Assembly (NCBI GenBank): GCA_007570915.1 | Contig: RKSK01000017.1 | Coordinates: 1 to 5,195, forward strand | Length of the DNA stretch: 5,195 bases | From: Cenarchaeum sp. | Lineage (GTDB): Archaea; Thermoproteota; Nitrososphaeria; Nitrososphaerales; Nitrosopumilaceae | Direction of reading: 5' to 3' | Part shown: piece by piece, positions 1 to 5,195 of the stretch | Numbering within the stretch: position 1 is the stretch's first letter | Layout of the letters: each line of letters starts with the position of its first letter | Made by a program: the position numbers and the translations under genes | The notes under the pieces: generated by a model | Told to the model about the DNA's origin: nothing | Databases searched by the model: none | Seen by the model: the letters and a program-made list of their open reading frames with translations, nothing else

Positions 1-621
1 GTCGACGCGCTGTCCGCCAAGCTCGAGAGCGTCAAAAAGGAGTATGACGGCGCGGTGGGGAGCCTCCTGGCCGCAAGGGGCGAGCTTGCCGCCAAGAGGC
101 GCGAGTCGGCCGCCGCCGGCGCGGCGTGCGAAAAGCTACAAAAGCGCGCCGCCGAGCTTGACGCGCAGATAAAAGAGTCCGAGCTCCAGTACGCCGAGAT
201 CCGCTCAAACATGAAGAGCCGCGAGAGCGCCAGGGCCGAGCTCGCCGGCGTCAACGCCGAGCTCGACAGGCGCCAGCGCGAGCTCGAGGAGGTGCGCTCG
301 AGGGTCGCCGAGGCATCCGCCGAGCTCGAGGGCCTCGCAAAAAGGAGGCGCGACGCCGAGGCCGAGCTCAAAAAGTTTGGCGAGCTCCTGCAAAAGACGC
401 GCGCGATGATAAAGGACGCAAACATGGCCCCGCGCGCCAGGCAGGGCGGCGGGGCCGACGTGATGCGCGCGGCCAGCTCGATGGTCGCCGCGCTCAACTC
501 CAAGGTGAGGGACGCCGAGAGGGAGGCCGCGGTCCTGCGCGGAATGCTCGAAAAGGAGCGGCGCGATCACGCCGAGACGAGGAGGCGCCTGTCTGGTCAG
601 GGCGGCGACCCGGCGCCGTAG
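1..621 (+). CDS. Coiled-coil protein of unknown function, C-terminal part (5' end outside the window)
   Basis: The frame is open from base 1 and ends at TAG 619-621, giving 206 visible residues. The GTG at 55 lies inside an already open helical stretch, so I treat the gene as cut by the window edge rather than starting there. I do not recognise a family. About residues 1-140 are almost uninterrupted Lys/Arg/Glu/Ala/Leu with recurring AEL, REL and GEL triplets at near-heptad spacing and almost no aromatic residues or prolines, which is typical of a long coiled coil. A Gly/Pro/Arg hinge (APRARQGGG) follows at about 142-151, then a second helix to about residue 195 and a short Gly/Pro tail. No signal peptide or membrane segment is visible in this part. 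It could be an SMC-like or structural coiled-coil protein, but no ATPase or other catalytic motif is present here. The gene is certain; the function is unknown. Confidence 0.8.
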   Translation, partial: VDALSAKLESVKKEYDGAVGSLLAARGELAAKRRESAAAGAACEKLQKRAAELDAQIKESELQYAEIRSNMKSRESARAELAGVNAELDRRQRELEEVRSRVAEASAELEGLAKRRRDAEAELKKFGELLQKTRAMIKDANMAPRARQGGGADVMRAASSMVAALNSKVRDAEREAAVLRGMLEKERRDHAETRRRLSGQGGDPAP

Positions 622-1052
622 CGGCGCGCCCATGACGCGCGCACCTCGCCCTCAGACGCGCCCGTGTCGTACAGCGGCGAGGTGACCTCCGAGACGGACT
701 CGACGTCGACTACGGCGACGGCCCTCACGCGGCTGCGGATCCCCATGCCTGAGTATATGCGGGACGCCGCCTCATAGTCAGCGCCGCCCGCGCGCGCGAC
801 GGCGGTCCCCGCGAACAGGTACCCGCGCCGCGAAAGCGGGTCTATTGCGCTAATCTCGACTGCGGGCCTTGCCGCGATGTTTGCCATCGTGTCCGGCGAG
901 CGTATGTCGGCGAACGCCAGCCTCGAGCCGTCAAGGGCGACGATGGTGCCCTTTGGGGAGACGTTGGGCAGGCCGGCCGGCGAGACGGTGGCGACAAAGC
1001 CCAGGCGCACGCGGCCCAGGAACGAGGCGATCTCGGGGGTTATCAGGCCCAA
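597..1052 (-). CDS. PNPOx-like FMN-binding split-barrel protein (pyridoxamine 5'-phosphate oxidase family)
   Basis: This is a 151-residue protein, a usual size for single-domain members of this family. The N-terminal half has the typical pattern: a short helix, a strand reading FVATVSPAGLPNVSPKGT (residues 19-36), then LAFADI, then RSPDTMANI (51-59) with a following P-V-E strand. The second half has RGYLFAGTA (76-84) and a C-terminal strand reading AVAVVDVESV (111-120). Members are small cytoplasmic dimers that usually bind FMN, sometimes F420 or heme. Many have no known substrate, so true pyridoxine oxidase activity should not be assumed. The start is TTG at 1050-1052. An in-frame stop lies at 1080-1082 with no ATG or GTG between, and a TATA-like box sits about 28 bp upstream. 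The 3' end overlaps the convergent coiled-coil gene by 25 bp. It is divergent from the ilvB operon, and no functional link is evident. Confidence 0.85.
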   Translation of the reverse strand: MGLITPEIASFLGRVRLGFVATVSPAGLPNVSPKGTIVALDGSRLAFADIRSPDTMANIAARPAVEISAIDPLSRRGYLFAGTAVARAGGADYEAASRIYSGMGIRSRVRAVAVVDVESVSEVTSPLYDTGASEGEVRASWARRYGAGSPP

Positions 1053-1077
1053 CGCCCCCGCGCCGGCGGCGGGCCTG

Positions 1078-1083
1078 ATTTAA
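1078..1083 (-). promoter_or_regulatory. TATA-like box of the PNPOx-like gene
   Basis: On the minus strand this reads TTAAAT, centred about 28 bp upstream of the TTG start at 1052. The spacing mirrors the ilvB box and supports both a leaderless transcript and the TTG start. The hexamer overlaps the in-frame stop (TAA) that closes the reading frame upstream. Confidence 0.5.
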
Positions 1084-1134
1084 CTCGCGCCGCGCCCCCG
1101 CGGCCCCGCTTAGGCGCGCGGCCCACGCCAACGC

Positions 1135-1140
1135 TTTAAA
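1135..1140 (+). promoter_or_regulatory. TATA-like box of the ilvB-ilvN-leuB operon
   Basis: TTTAAA lies in an otherwise GC-rich context, centred about 29 bp before the ilvB ATG. Archaeal TATA boxes are normally centred about 26-27 bp before the transcription start, so transcription would begin at or within a few bases of the ATG. No Shine-Dalgarno precedes that ATG, which fits a leaderless mRNA. No clear BRE could be assigned. Confidence 0.6.
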
Positions 1141-1166
1141 CCACGCCCGCGCGCGCCCCGCGCCAA

Positions 1167-2855
1167 ATGGGGCAGATGATTGGGGCCACGGCGCTCATGC
1201 GCTCGCTCGCCAAGGAGGGCGTCGGGCAGGTCTTTGGCCTGCCCGGCGGGGCAAACCTGCCAATGTACGACGAGCTCTCAAAGTCCGACATCCGCCACAT
1301 ACTGGTGCGCCACGAGCAGTCCGCCGCGCACATGGCCGACGGGTTTGGGCGCGTCAGCCGCAAGCCCGGCGTCTGCTTTGCGACGTCCGGCCCCGGCGCG
1401 ACAAACCTCCTCACGGGGATTGCGACTGCGCACGCCGACTCGGCGCCAATGGTCGCAGTCACGGGCCAGGTCCCCGTCGGCATGATCGGCCGCGACGCGT
1501 TCCAGGAGAGCGACATTATAGGCATGGCAAACCCCGTCGTCAAGTACGCCTTCCAGCCGAGGGCTCCCTCGGAGGTCCCCGAGTCGGTCAAGAAGGCGTT
1601 CTTTATCGCCGAGACGGGCAGGCCGGGGCCGGTCCTCGTGGACGTGCCAAAGGACGTGCAGACGGACTCGGCGGAGATGGAGTTTCCAGACGAGTTTAGG
1701 ATACGCGGGTACCACCCGTGGACCGACCCCGACGTGCCGAGCATCGAGCGCGCGATCGAGATGCTCCTCTCCTCGGAGCGGCCGATCATACTCGCCGGCG
1801 GCGGGACGATAATATCCTCGGCGTTCGCCGAGCTGCAGGCCGTCGCCGAGACGCTCCTCATACCCGTGGCGACCACGTTCAAGGGCAAGGGCGCGTTTCC
1901 AGAAAACCACGCGCTCTCGCTCGGGCCGATAGGCATGCACGGGCATGCGGAGGCAAACAGGCTGATGACCGAGGCGGACTGCGTCCTCGCGATAGGCACG
2001 CGCTTTTCGGACAGGTCCGTCGGGACCTTTGAGGAGTTTGAGAAGAACCTCAAGATCATACACATGGACGTGGATCCCGCCGAGATCGGCAAGAACCAGC
2101 GCACGAGCGTGGCCATAGTGGGGGACGTGCGCACGTCGCTGAGGATAATGGTAAAGCTGCTGCGGAGGAGCCCGCCGGCCTCGCGCGAGGACACGCCGTG
2201 GGCCCGCCACGCAAAGGAGACGCGCGAGTACTGGCAGGAGAACCTCAAGGTCCCCAGCGGCGAGATGGTCGCCTCGCGAATACTGAAGAGGCTGCGCGAG
2301 GCCCTGCCGCCCGAGGCCATAGTGACGACGGAAGTCGGCCAGCACCAGATGTGGGCGTCGCTCTTCTACGACGTCATCGAGCCGGGCACGTTTTTCAGCT
2401 CGACGGGCCTCGGGACGATGGGGTGGGGCTTTCCGGCGGCGATCGGCGCCAAGGTGGCGCGGCCGGGCGTGCCCGTGCTCGACATCGCCGGCGACGGGAG
2501 CTTTAACATGACGGAGAACTCGCTTGCGACGTCGGTCACCGAGGGCATACCCGTCATCGTCTTTCTCATAAACAACTACATGCTGGGCATGGTCGCGCAG
2601 TGGCAGCGCACGTTCTACGAGCGCCGCATGATAGGCGTCGACCAAAAGGAGTGCCCCGACTATGTGCGCCTCGCGCAGGCCTACGGGGCAGAGGGCGTCA
2701 GGGCGGAGTCCCTCGACGAGATAGGCTCGGCGGTCCGCGCGGCGATATCGTGCGAGGCCCCGACGGTCATTGACATACCCATAGACCCCGAGGAGAACGT
2801 GCTCCCGTTCGTGGCGCCAGGGACGCCGCTGCGGGACATGATCCTCCCGTCGTGA
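1167..2855 (+). CDS. ilvB: Acetolactate (acetohydroxyacid) synthase large, catalytic subunit
   Basis: This ThDP-dependent enzyme condenses two pyruvates to 2-acetolactate, or pyruvate with 2-ketobutyrate to 2-aceto-2-hydroxybutyrate. That is the first common step of branched-chain amino acid synthesis. Its 562 residues are the normal family length. The three ThDP-enzyme domains follow in order: the N-terminal pyrimidine-binding domain (about 1-170) with FGLPGG at 23-28, catalytic Glu50 in VRHEQSAAH and GRDAFQE at 108-114; the central FAD-binding-type domain (about 190-325); and the C-terminal ThDP domain (about 365-545). The last carries the metal-ThDP motif GDG (442-444) to NN (469-470), followed by LGMVAQWQ with Trp479. 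The Q-W-Q after LGMV is typical of true acetolactate synthases and separates them from other ThDP carboligases. ATG 1167 gives a family-like N terminus and is preceded by a TATA-like box but no Shine-Dalgarno. The gene leads an operon with ilvN. Confidence 0.97.
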   Translation: MGQMIGATALMRSLAKEGVGQVFGLPGGANLPMYDELSKSDIRHILVRHEQSAAHMADGFGRVSRKPGVCFATSGPGATNLLTGIATAHADSAPMVAVTGQVPVGMIGRDAFQESDIIGMANPVVKYAFQPRAPSEVPESVKKAFFIAETGRPGPVLVDVPKDVQTDSAEMEFPDEFRIRGYHPWTDPDVPSIERAIEMLLSSERPIILAGGGTIISSAFAELQAVAETLLIPVATTFKGKGAFPENHALSLGPIGMHGHAEANRLMTEADCVLAIGTRFSDRSVGTFEEFEKNLKIIHMDVDPAEIGKNQRTSVAIVGDVRTSLRIMVKLLRRSPPASREDTPWARHAKETREYWQENLKVPSGEMVASRILKRLREALPPEAIVTTEVGQHQMWASLFYDVIEPGTFFSSTGLGTMGWGFPAAIGAKVARPGVPVLDIAGDGSFNMTENSLATSVTEGIPVIVFLINNYMLGMVAQWQRTFYERRMIGVDQKECPDYVRLAQAYGAEGVRAESLDEIGSAVRAAISCEAPTVIDIPIDPEENVLPFVAPGTPLRDMILPS

Positions 2856-2859
2856 GGTG
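2854..2859 (+). promoter_or_regulatory. Shine-Dalgarno of ilvN, overlapping the ilvB stop
   Basis: GAGGTG complements six bases of the archaeal 16S rRNA 3' end (CACCUC). It begins inside the ilvB TGA and lies six bases before GTG 2866. This selects GTG 2866 over GTG 2857, which lies within the motif itself. Confidence 0.65.
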
Positions 2860-2865
2860 GCCGGC

Positions 2866-3348
2866 GTGGCGATACTCTCGATAAAGGTCGAGAACAGGCC
2901 GGGCATACTCTGGAAGGTGACGCATCTGTTCCGCTCGCGCAACTTTAACATCGAGAGCATATCGGTGGGCCCGACCGAGGACCCCGAGTTCTCGCGCATG
3001 ACGATATCGGTCCGCGGCCAGGACGGGAGGCAGGTCGCGCAGATGATAAAGCAGCTCAACAAGCTCATCGACACCGTCGAGGTCTCGCTCCTTGACGAGC
3101 ACAAGACGGTCTACCGCGAGCTTGCGATATTCAAGATACGACTGCGCGGCGCGCAGGACAGCATGGAGGTCAACAAGCTCGCCGGCGCGTACGGCGGCAA
3201 GGTCCATGACGTGAGGCGCGACTCGATCATGGTCGAGCTCACCGCGACGCCAGACCAGGTGTCGGCCTTTGAGGAGCTCGCCAGGCCGTTTGGCATCATG
3301 GAGGTCGCGCGCACGGGGATGGCCGCGCTGCAGCGGGCCGGCGCCTGA
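2866..3348 (+). CDS. ilvN: Acetolactate synthase small, regulatory subunit (ACT domain)
   Basis: This is the regulatory partner of IlvB. In the family it stimulates catalysis and confers feedback inhibition by valine or other branched-chain amino acids. From GTG 2866 it has 160 residues, the usual length. The N-terminal ACT domain (about 1-75) shows VENRPGIL at 8-15 and FNIESISVG just downstream, then SRMTISV, all family hallmarks. The second domain (about 80-155) begins with the conserved Y-R-E-L and ends with GIMEVARTG, matching the small-subunit C-terminal domain. An earlier in-frame GTG at 2857 would add only three residues (M-A-G). I prefer 2866 because of the GAGGTG six bases upstream. 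The gene follows ilvB almost without a gap, so the two subunits are translationally linked. Whether valine binds cannot be settled by eye. Confidence 0.96.
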   Translation: MAILSIKVENRPGILWKVTHLFRSRNFNIESISVGPTEDPEFSRMTISVRGQDGRQVAQMIKQLNKLIDTVEVSLLDEHKTVYRELAIFKIRLRGAQDSMEVNKLAGAYGGKVHDVRRDSIMVELTATPDQVSAFEELARPFGIMEVARTGMAALQRAGA

Positions 3349-3350
3349 GG
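3347..3350 (+). promoter_or_regulatory. Possible Shine-Dalgarno of leuB, overlapping the ilvN stop
   Basis: GAGG begins inside the ilvN TGA and lies ten bases before the leuB ATG. The arrangement repeats the ilvB-ilvN junction (TGAGG, then a GC-rich spacer, then a start), but the match is shorter and the spacing longer, so it is weaker evidence. Confidence 0.35.
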
Positions 3351-3360
3351 CGCGGCCGGG

Positions 3361-4377
3361 ATGTACTCGATATCGCTTGTGCCCGGCGACGGGATTGGGC
3401 CCGAGCTCGCCGACGCCGCCGAGGGCGCACTGCGCGCCGCGTGCGGGGCCGCAGGCGTGGGGATTGCCGTCACGCGCGTGGCCGCCGGCGACGCGGCGCT
3501 AGAGTCCAAGGGGTCCGCGCTGCCGGCCAGCTCGCTTGAGGCGATCCGCTCCTCTGACGCGTGCCTCAAGGCGCCGGTCGGCGAGAGCGCGCGCGACGTC
3601 ATCGTGTTCCTGCGGCGGGAGCTCGACCTCTACGCCAACATCCGGCCCGCAAGGTCGTACCCCGGCATGCCCGCGCTTCGCGACGACATTGACCTCGTCA
3701 TCGTGCGCGAAAACACCGAGGACGTCTACACGGGCGGCGAGGTCGACCTCGGCGGCGCGGGCGTCGCGCTGCGCACGGTGTCCGAGCGCGCCTCTGAGAG
3801 GATAGCGCGCTGCGCCTTTGAGGAGGCCAGGGCCCGCGCCGGCAAGGCCCGCGTGACATGCGTGCACAAGTCCAACGTCATGCGCGTGACTGACGGGATA
3901 TTCTCTCGCGCATGCGCGCGCGTGGCCTCCGAGTACGCCGACGTGCGGTTTGACGAGATGTACGTCGACGCGTGCGCGATGAACCTGATCCGCGAGCCCC
4001 AAAAGTTTGACGTCATCGTCACGACAAACATGTTTGGCGACATACTCTCCGACGAGTCCGCGCAGGCCGCCGGCGGCCTAGGGATGGCGCCGGCGGCCAA
4101 CATTGGCGACAAGGCGGCCATATTCGAGCCGGTCCACGGCGCGGCCTTTGACATTGCCGGCACGCGATCGGCAAACCCGTCGTCGTTTATCCTCTCGGCA
4201 TGCATGATGCTAGACTGGCTCGCGAGAACCAGGCGCGACGGGCGCTGCGCGCAGGCCTCCTCGCGCCTCTCCTCGGCGGTCCTCTCGATGGTCGCCGGGG
4301 GCGCCAAGACGCGCGACGTCGGCGGGGGCCTCACGACGGCCGAGTTTGCCGACGGCGTAGCCTCGAGGGCCGCCTAG
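3361..4377 (+). CDS. leuB: 3-Isopropylmalate dehydrogenase, NAD-dependent (isocitrate/isopropylmalate dehydrogenase family)
   Basis: It oxidatively decarboxylates 3-isopropylmalate to 2-ketoisocaproate in the leucine branch. Its 338 residues match archaeal LeuB proteins. VPGDGIGPE is at 7-15. The substrate arginines are Arg85, Arg95 and Arg116, with catalytic Tyr123 and Lys170 and metal-binding Asp203, Asp227 and Asp231 (in NMFGDILSD, the family signature). HGAAFDIAG at 259-267 resembles Sulfolobus-type LeuB as I recall it. Asp264 is the residue that favours NAD over NADP. Before Arg85, the positions facing the substrate side chain are hydrophobic (Ile81, Val82), whereas isocitrate dehydrogenases have Ser and Asn in this loop. 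That supports isopropylmalate, as does the position directly after ilvN. A related substrate such as homoisocitrate or methylmalate is less likely but not excluded. It lies 12 bp after ilvN in the same operon, and its stop overlaps that of the convergent aspS. Confidence 0.9.
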   Translation: MYSISLVPGDGIGPELADAAEGALRAACGAAGVGIAVTRVAAGDAALESKGSALPASSLEAIRSSDACLKAPVGESARDVIVFLRRELDLYANIRPARSYPGMPALRDDIDLVIVRENTEDVYTGGEVDLGGAGVALRTVSERASERIARCAFEEARARAGKARVTCVHKSNVMRVTDGIFSRACARVASEYADVRFDEMYVDACAMNLIREPQKFDVIVTTNMFGDILSDESAQAAGGLGMAPAANIGDKAAIFEPVHGAAFDIAGTRSANPSSFILSACMMLDWLARTRRDGRCAQASSRLSSAVLSMVAGGAKTRDVGGGLTTAEFADGVASRAA

Positions 4378-5195
4378 GGCGAGAGCCTGTCCGGGTCGCG
4401 CGGGTAGAGGACCGCCTCCCTGACGTTGTCCAGGCCGGCGACGAGCGCGACGAGCCTGTCAAGGCCCATGCCCCACCCCGAGTGCGGCGGCATCCCCCAC
4501 GAGAAGGACTCTAGGTGCGGCCCAAAGCCGGCCGGGTCCAGGCCCTGCTCGCGCAGGCGCGCGCGCAGCGCCTCGGGGTCGTGCAGCCTCGTGCCGCCCG
4601 AGGAGAGCTCGAGGTGGCCGTGCTGCAGGTCAAACGAGTGCGACGTGGCGGGGTCGTCCTCGCGCGGCATGATGTAAAACGGCTTTAGCGCAGTCGGCCA
4701 CCCCGTCAAAAAGTAAAAGCCGGGGTGGGCCTCGCCGATGACCCTCAGGTGCGAGTCCAGCAGGTCGTCGCCGTGGCTGATGTCGTGGCCCGCCGCGCGC
4801 AGCTCGTCGACTGCCTGCGCGTACGTCACGCGCTCAAAGGGCCTCGGGGGCGCGCCAATCCCGCCCTTGACGGTTCCGGCGACGTCGGAGCACGCCGTCG
4901 CGACTAGGTCCTCGAGGACGCGCATGACGTCCTCGTCGTCCATGAACGCCGCCTCAATGTCGACGCTCGTGAACTCGCTGAGGTGCCTGCCCGTGTGCGA
5001 CTTTTCGGCGCGGTAAAAGTTGGCAATCTCGTACACGCTCCCCATGCCCATCGTCATCTGCTCCTTGTAGAGCTGCGGGCTCTGCGCGAGGTATGCCGTG
5101 CGCCCAAAGTACTCTAGCGAGAAAAGGTTTGCGCCGCCCTCGCTCGCGCTGCCGATTATCTTTGGCGTCGTTATCTCCGTGAAGCCCATTCGCGC
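4374..5195 (-). CDS. aspS: Aspartyl-tRNA synthetase, C-terminal catalytic part (5' end outside the window)
   Basis: This class IIb synthetase charges tRNA with aspartate in the cytoplasm. About 273 residues are visible. The frame continues past the window edge, so the Met codon at 5187-5189 is internal. The N-terminal OB-fold anticodon-binding domain (about 150 residues in archaeal enzymes) is missing. Counting from that Met, motif 1 is FTEITTPK with its invariant Pro9. EGGANLF at 17-23 and AQSPQLYK at 35-42 bind aspartate and ATP. Motif 2 is YRAEKSHTGRHLSEF at 59-73. KPFYIMP at 169-175, the ELSSGGTR segment at 194-201, and motif 3 GWGMGLDRL at 238-246 complete the fold, ending with YPRD-x-x-RLSP. 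The SHTGRHLSE loop and ending favour AspRS over AsnRS. Whether it is discriminating or also makes Asp-tRNA(Asn) depends on missing anticodon-domain residues. It is convergent with leuB and shares a CTAG with the leuB stop. Confidence 0.93.
   Translation of the reverse strand, partial: ARMGFTEITTPKIIGSASEGGANLFSLEYFGRTAYLAQSPQLYKEQMTMGMGSVYEIANFYRAEKSHTGRHLSEFTSVDIEAAFMDDEDVMRVLEDLVATACSDVAGTVKGGIGAPPRPFERVTYAQAVDELRAAGHDISHGDDLLDSHLRVIGEAHPGFYFLTGWPTALKPFYIMPREDDPATSHSFDLQHGHLELSSGGTRLHDPEALRARLREQGLDPAGFGPHLESFSWGMPPHSGWGMGLDRLVALVAGLDNVREAVLYPRDPDRLSP

Larger units (their letters stand above)
1053..1166. promoter_or_regulatory. Divergent intergenic promoter region between the PNPOx-like gene and ilvB
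   Basis: This 114-bp gap is the only sizeable non-coding stretch in the window. It is extremely GC-rich apart from two AT-only hexamers, one near each end (1078-1083 and 1135-1140). Each sits at archaeal TATA-box distance from one of the two divergent start codons. The middle holds only GC-rich sequence. A 6-bp inverted match (1091-1096 with 1113-1118) is no more than expected by chance in such sequence, so I call no operator. Confidence 0.6.

Noticed and set aside
55..57. GTG as the start of the coiled-coil gene
   Set aside because: The frame stays open to base 1 with the same helical composition, and no Shine-Dalgarno or TATA-like box precedes the GTG.
238..400. Recurring GAGCTC-containing units as a DNA repeat
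   Set aside because: Spacing and flanks vary. The recurrence comes from Glu-Leu codons at heptad-like positions in the coiled coil, so it is protein-level periodicity and not a tandem repeat.
1091..1118. 6-bp inverted repeat with a 16-base loop, as a possible operator or terminator
   Set aside because: The stem is made only of G and C in extremely GC-rich sequence and does not extend, so chance is sufficient. No T-tract follows.
1136..2320. A 394-codon open frame on the minus strand, antisense to ilvB
   Set aside because: It is a Ser/Ala-rich shadow in another antisense frame with no family features. It also covers the ilvB promoter.
1278..3104. A 608-codon open frame on the minus strand, antisense to ilvB and ilvN
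   Set aside because: It lies opposite two clearly identified genes, crosses their boundary, and encodes an Arg/His/Leu/Pro-rich product without recognisable motifs. GC-rich third positions on the coding strand remove antisense stop codons, which explains its length.
3499..4334. Antisense open frames opposite leuB (167 and 202 codons)
   Set aside because: They are fully inside a conserved enzyme gene, have low-complexity composition and show no motifs.
5187..5189. ATG on the minus strand as the start of aspS
   Set aside because: The protein would begin just before motif 1 and lack the anticodon-binding domain. The frame continues beyond the window edge.

Overview
This 5.2-kb window is a compact, very GC-rich stretch (about two thirds G+C by spot counts). 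Six protein genes fill almost all of it, and two of them run off the window edges. It looks archaeal. The LeuB and AspRS proteins have archaeal-type motifs. AT-only TATA-like hexamers sit 28-30 bp upstream of two start codons that have no ribosome binding site. An internal operon gene has a GAGGTG Shine-Dalgarno. Arg AGG and Ile ATA codons are common despite the high GC. My best guess is a high-GC thaumarchaeon (Nitrososphaerota) of the Cenarchaeum or sponge-symbiont kind. This is an inference from style and recall, not from a database match.

Layout: (1) 1-621, plus strand: C-terminal part of an unrecognised coiled-coil protein. (2) 597-1052, minus strand: a small FMN-binding split-barrel protein of the PNPOx-like family, which overlaps the end of the coiled-coil gene tail to tail by 25 bp. 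(3) 1053-1166: a 114-bp divergent promoter region. (4) 1167-4377, plus strand: a three-gene branched-chain amino acid operon, ilvB - ilvN - leuB. (5) 4374-5195, minus strand: the catalytic C-terminal part of a class IIb aspartyl-tRNA synthetase, whose stop codon shares a CTAG tetramer with the leuB stop.

Functionally, IlvB and IlvN form acetohydroxyacid synthase, the first common step of valine, leucine and isoleucine synthesis, with IlvN as the ACT-domain regulatory subunit. LeuB is the NAD-linked decarboxylating dehydrogenase of the leucine branch. No ilvC (ketol-acid reductoisomerase), ilvD or leuA/C/D gene lies here, so the rest of the pathway must be encoded elsewhere. The flanking PNPOx-like, coiled-coil and AspRS genes are read from other transcription units and have no evident pathway link.

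I found no RNA genes, mobile elements, CRISPR arrays or extended repeats. There is no convincing sign of a new biological system. The points of interest are gene-boundary details: overlapping convergent ends, leaderless starts, a TTG start and a GTG start correction.
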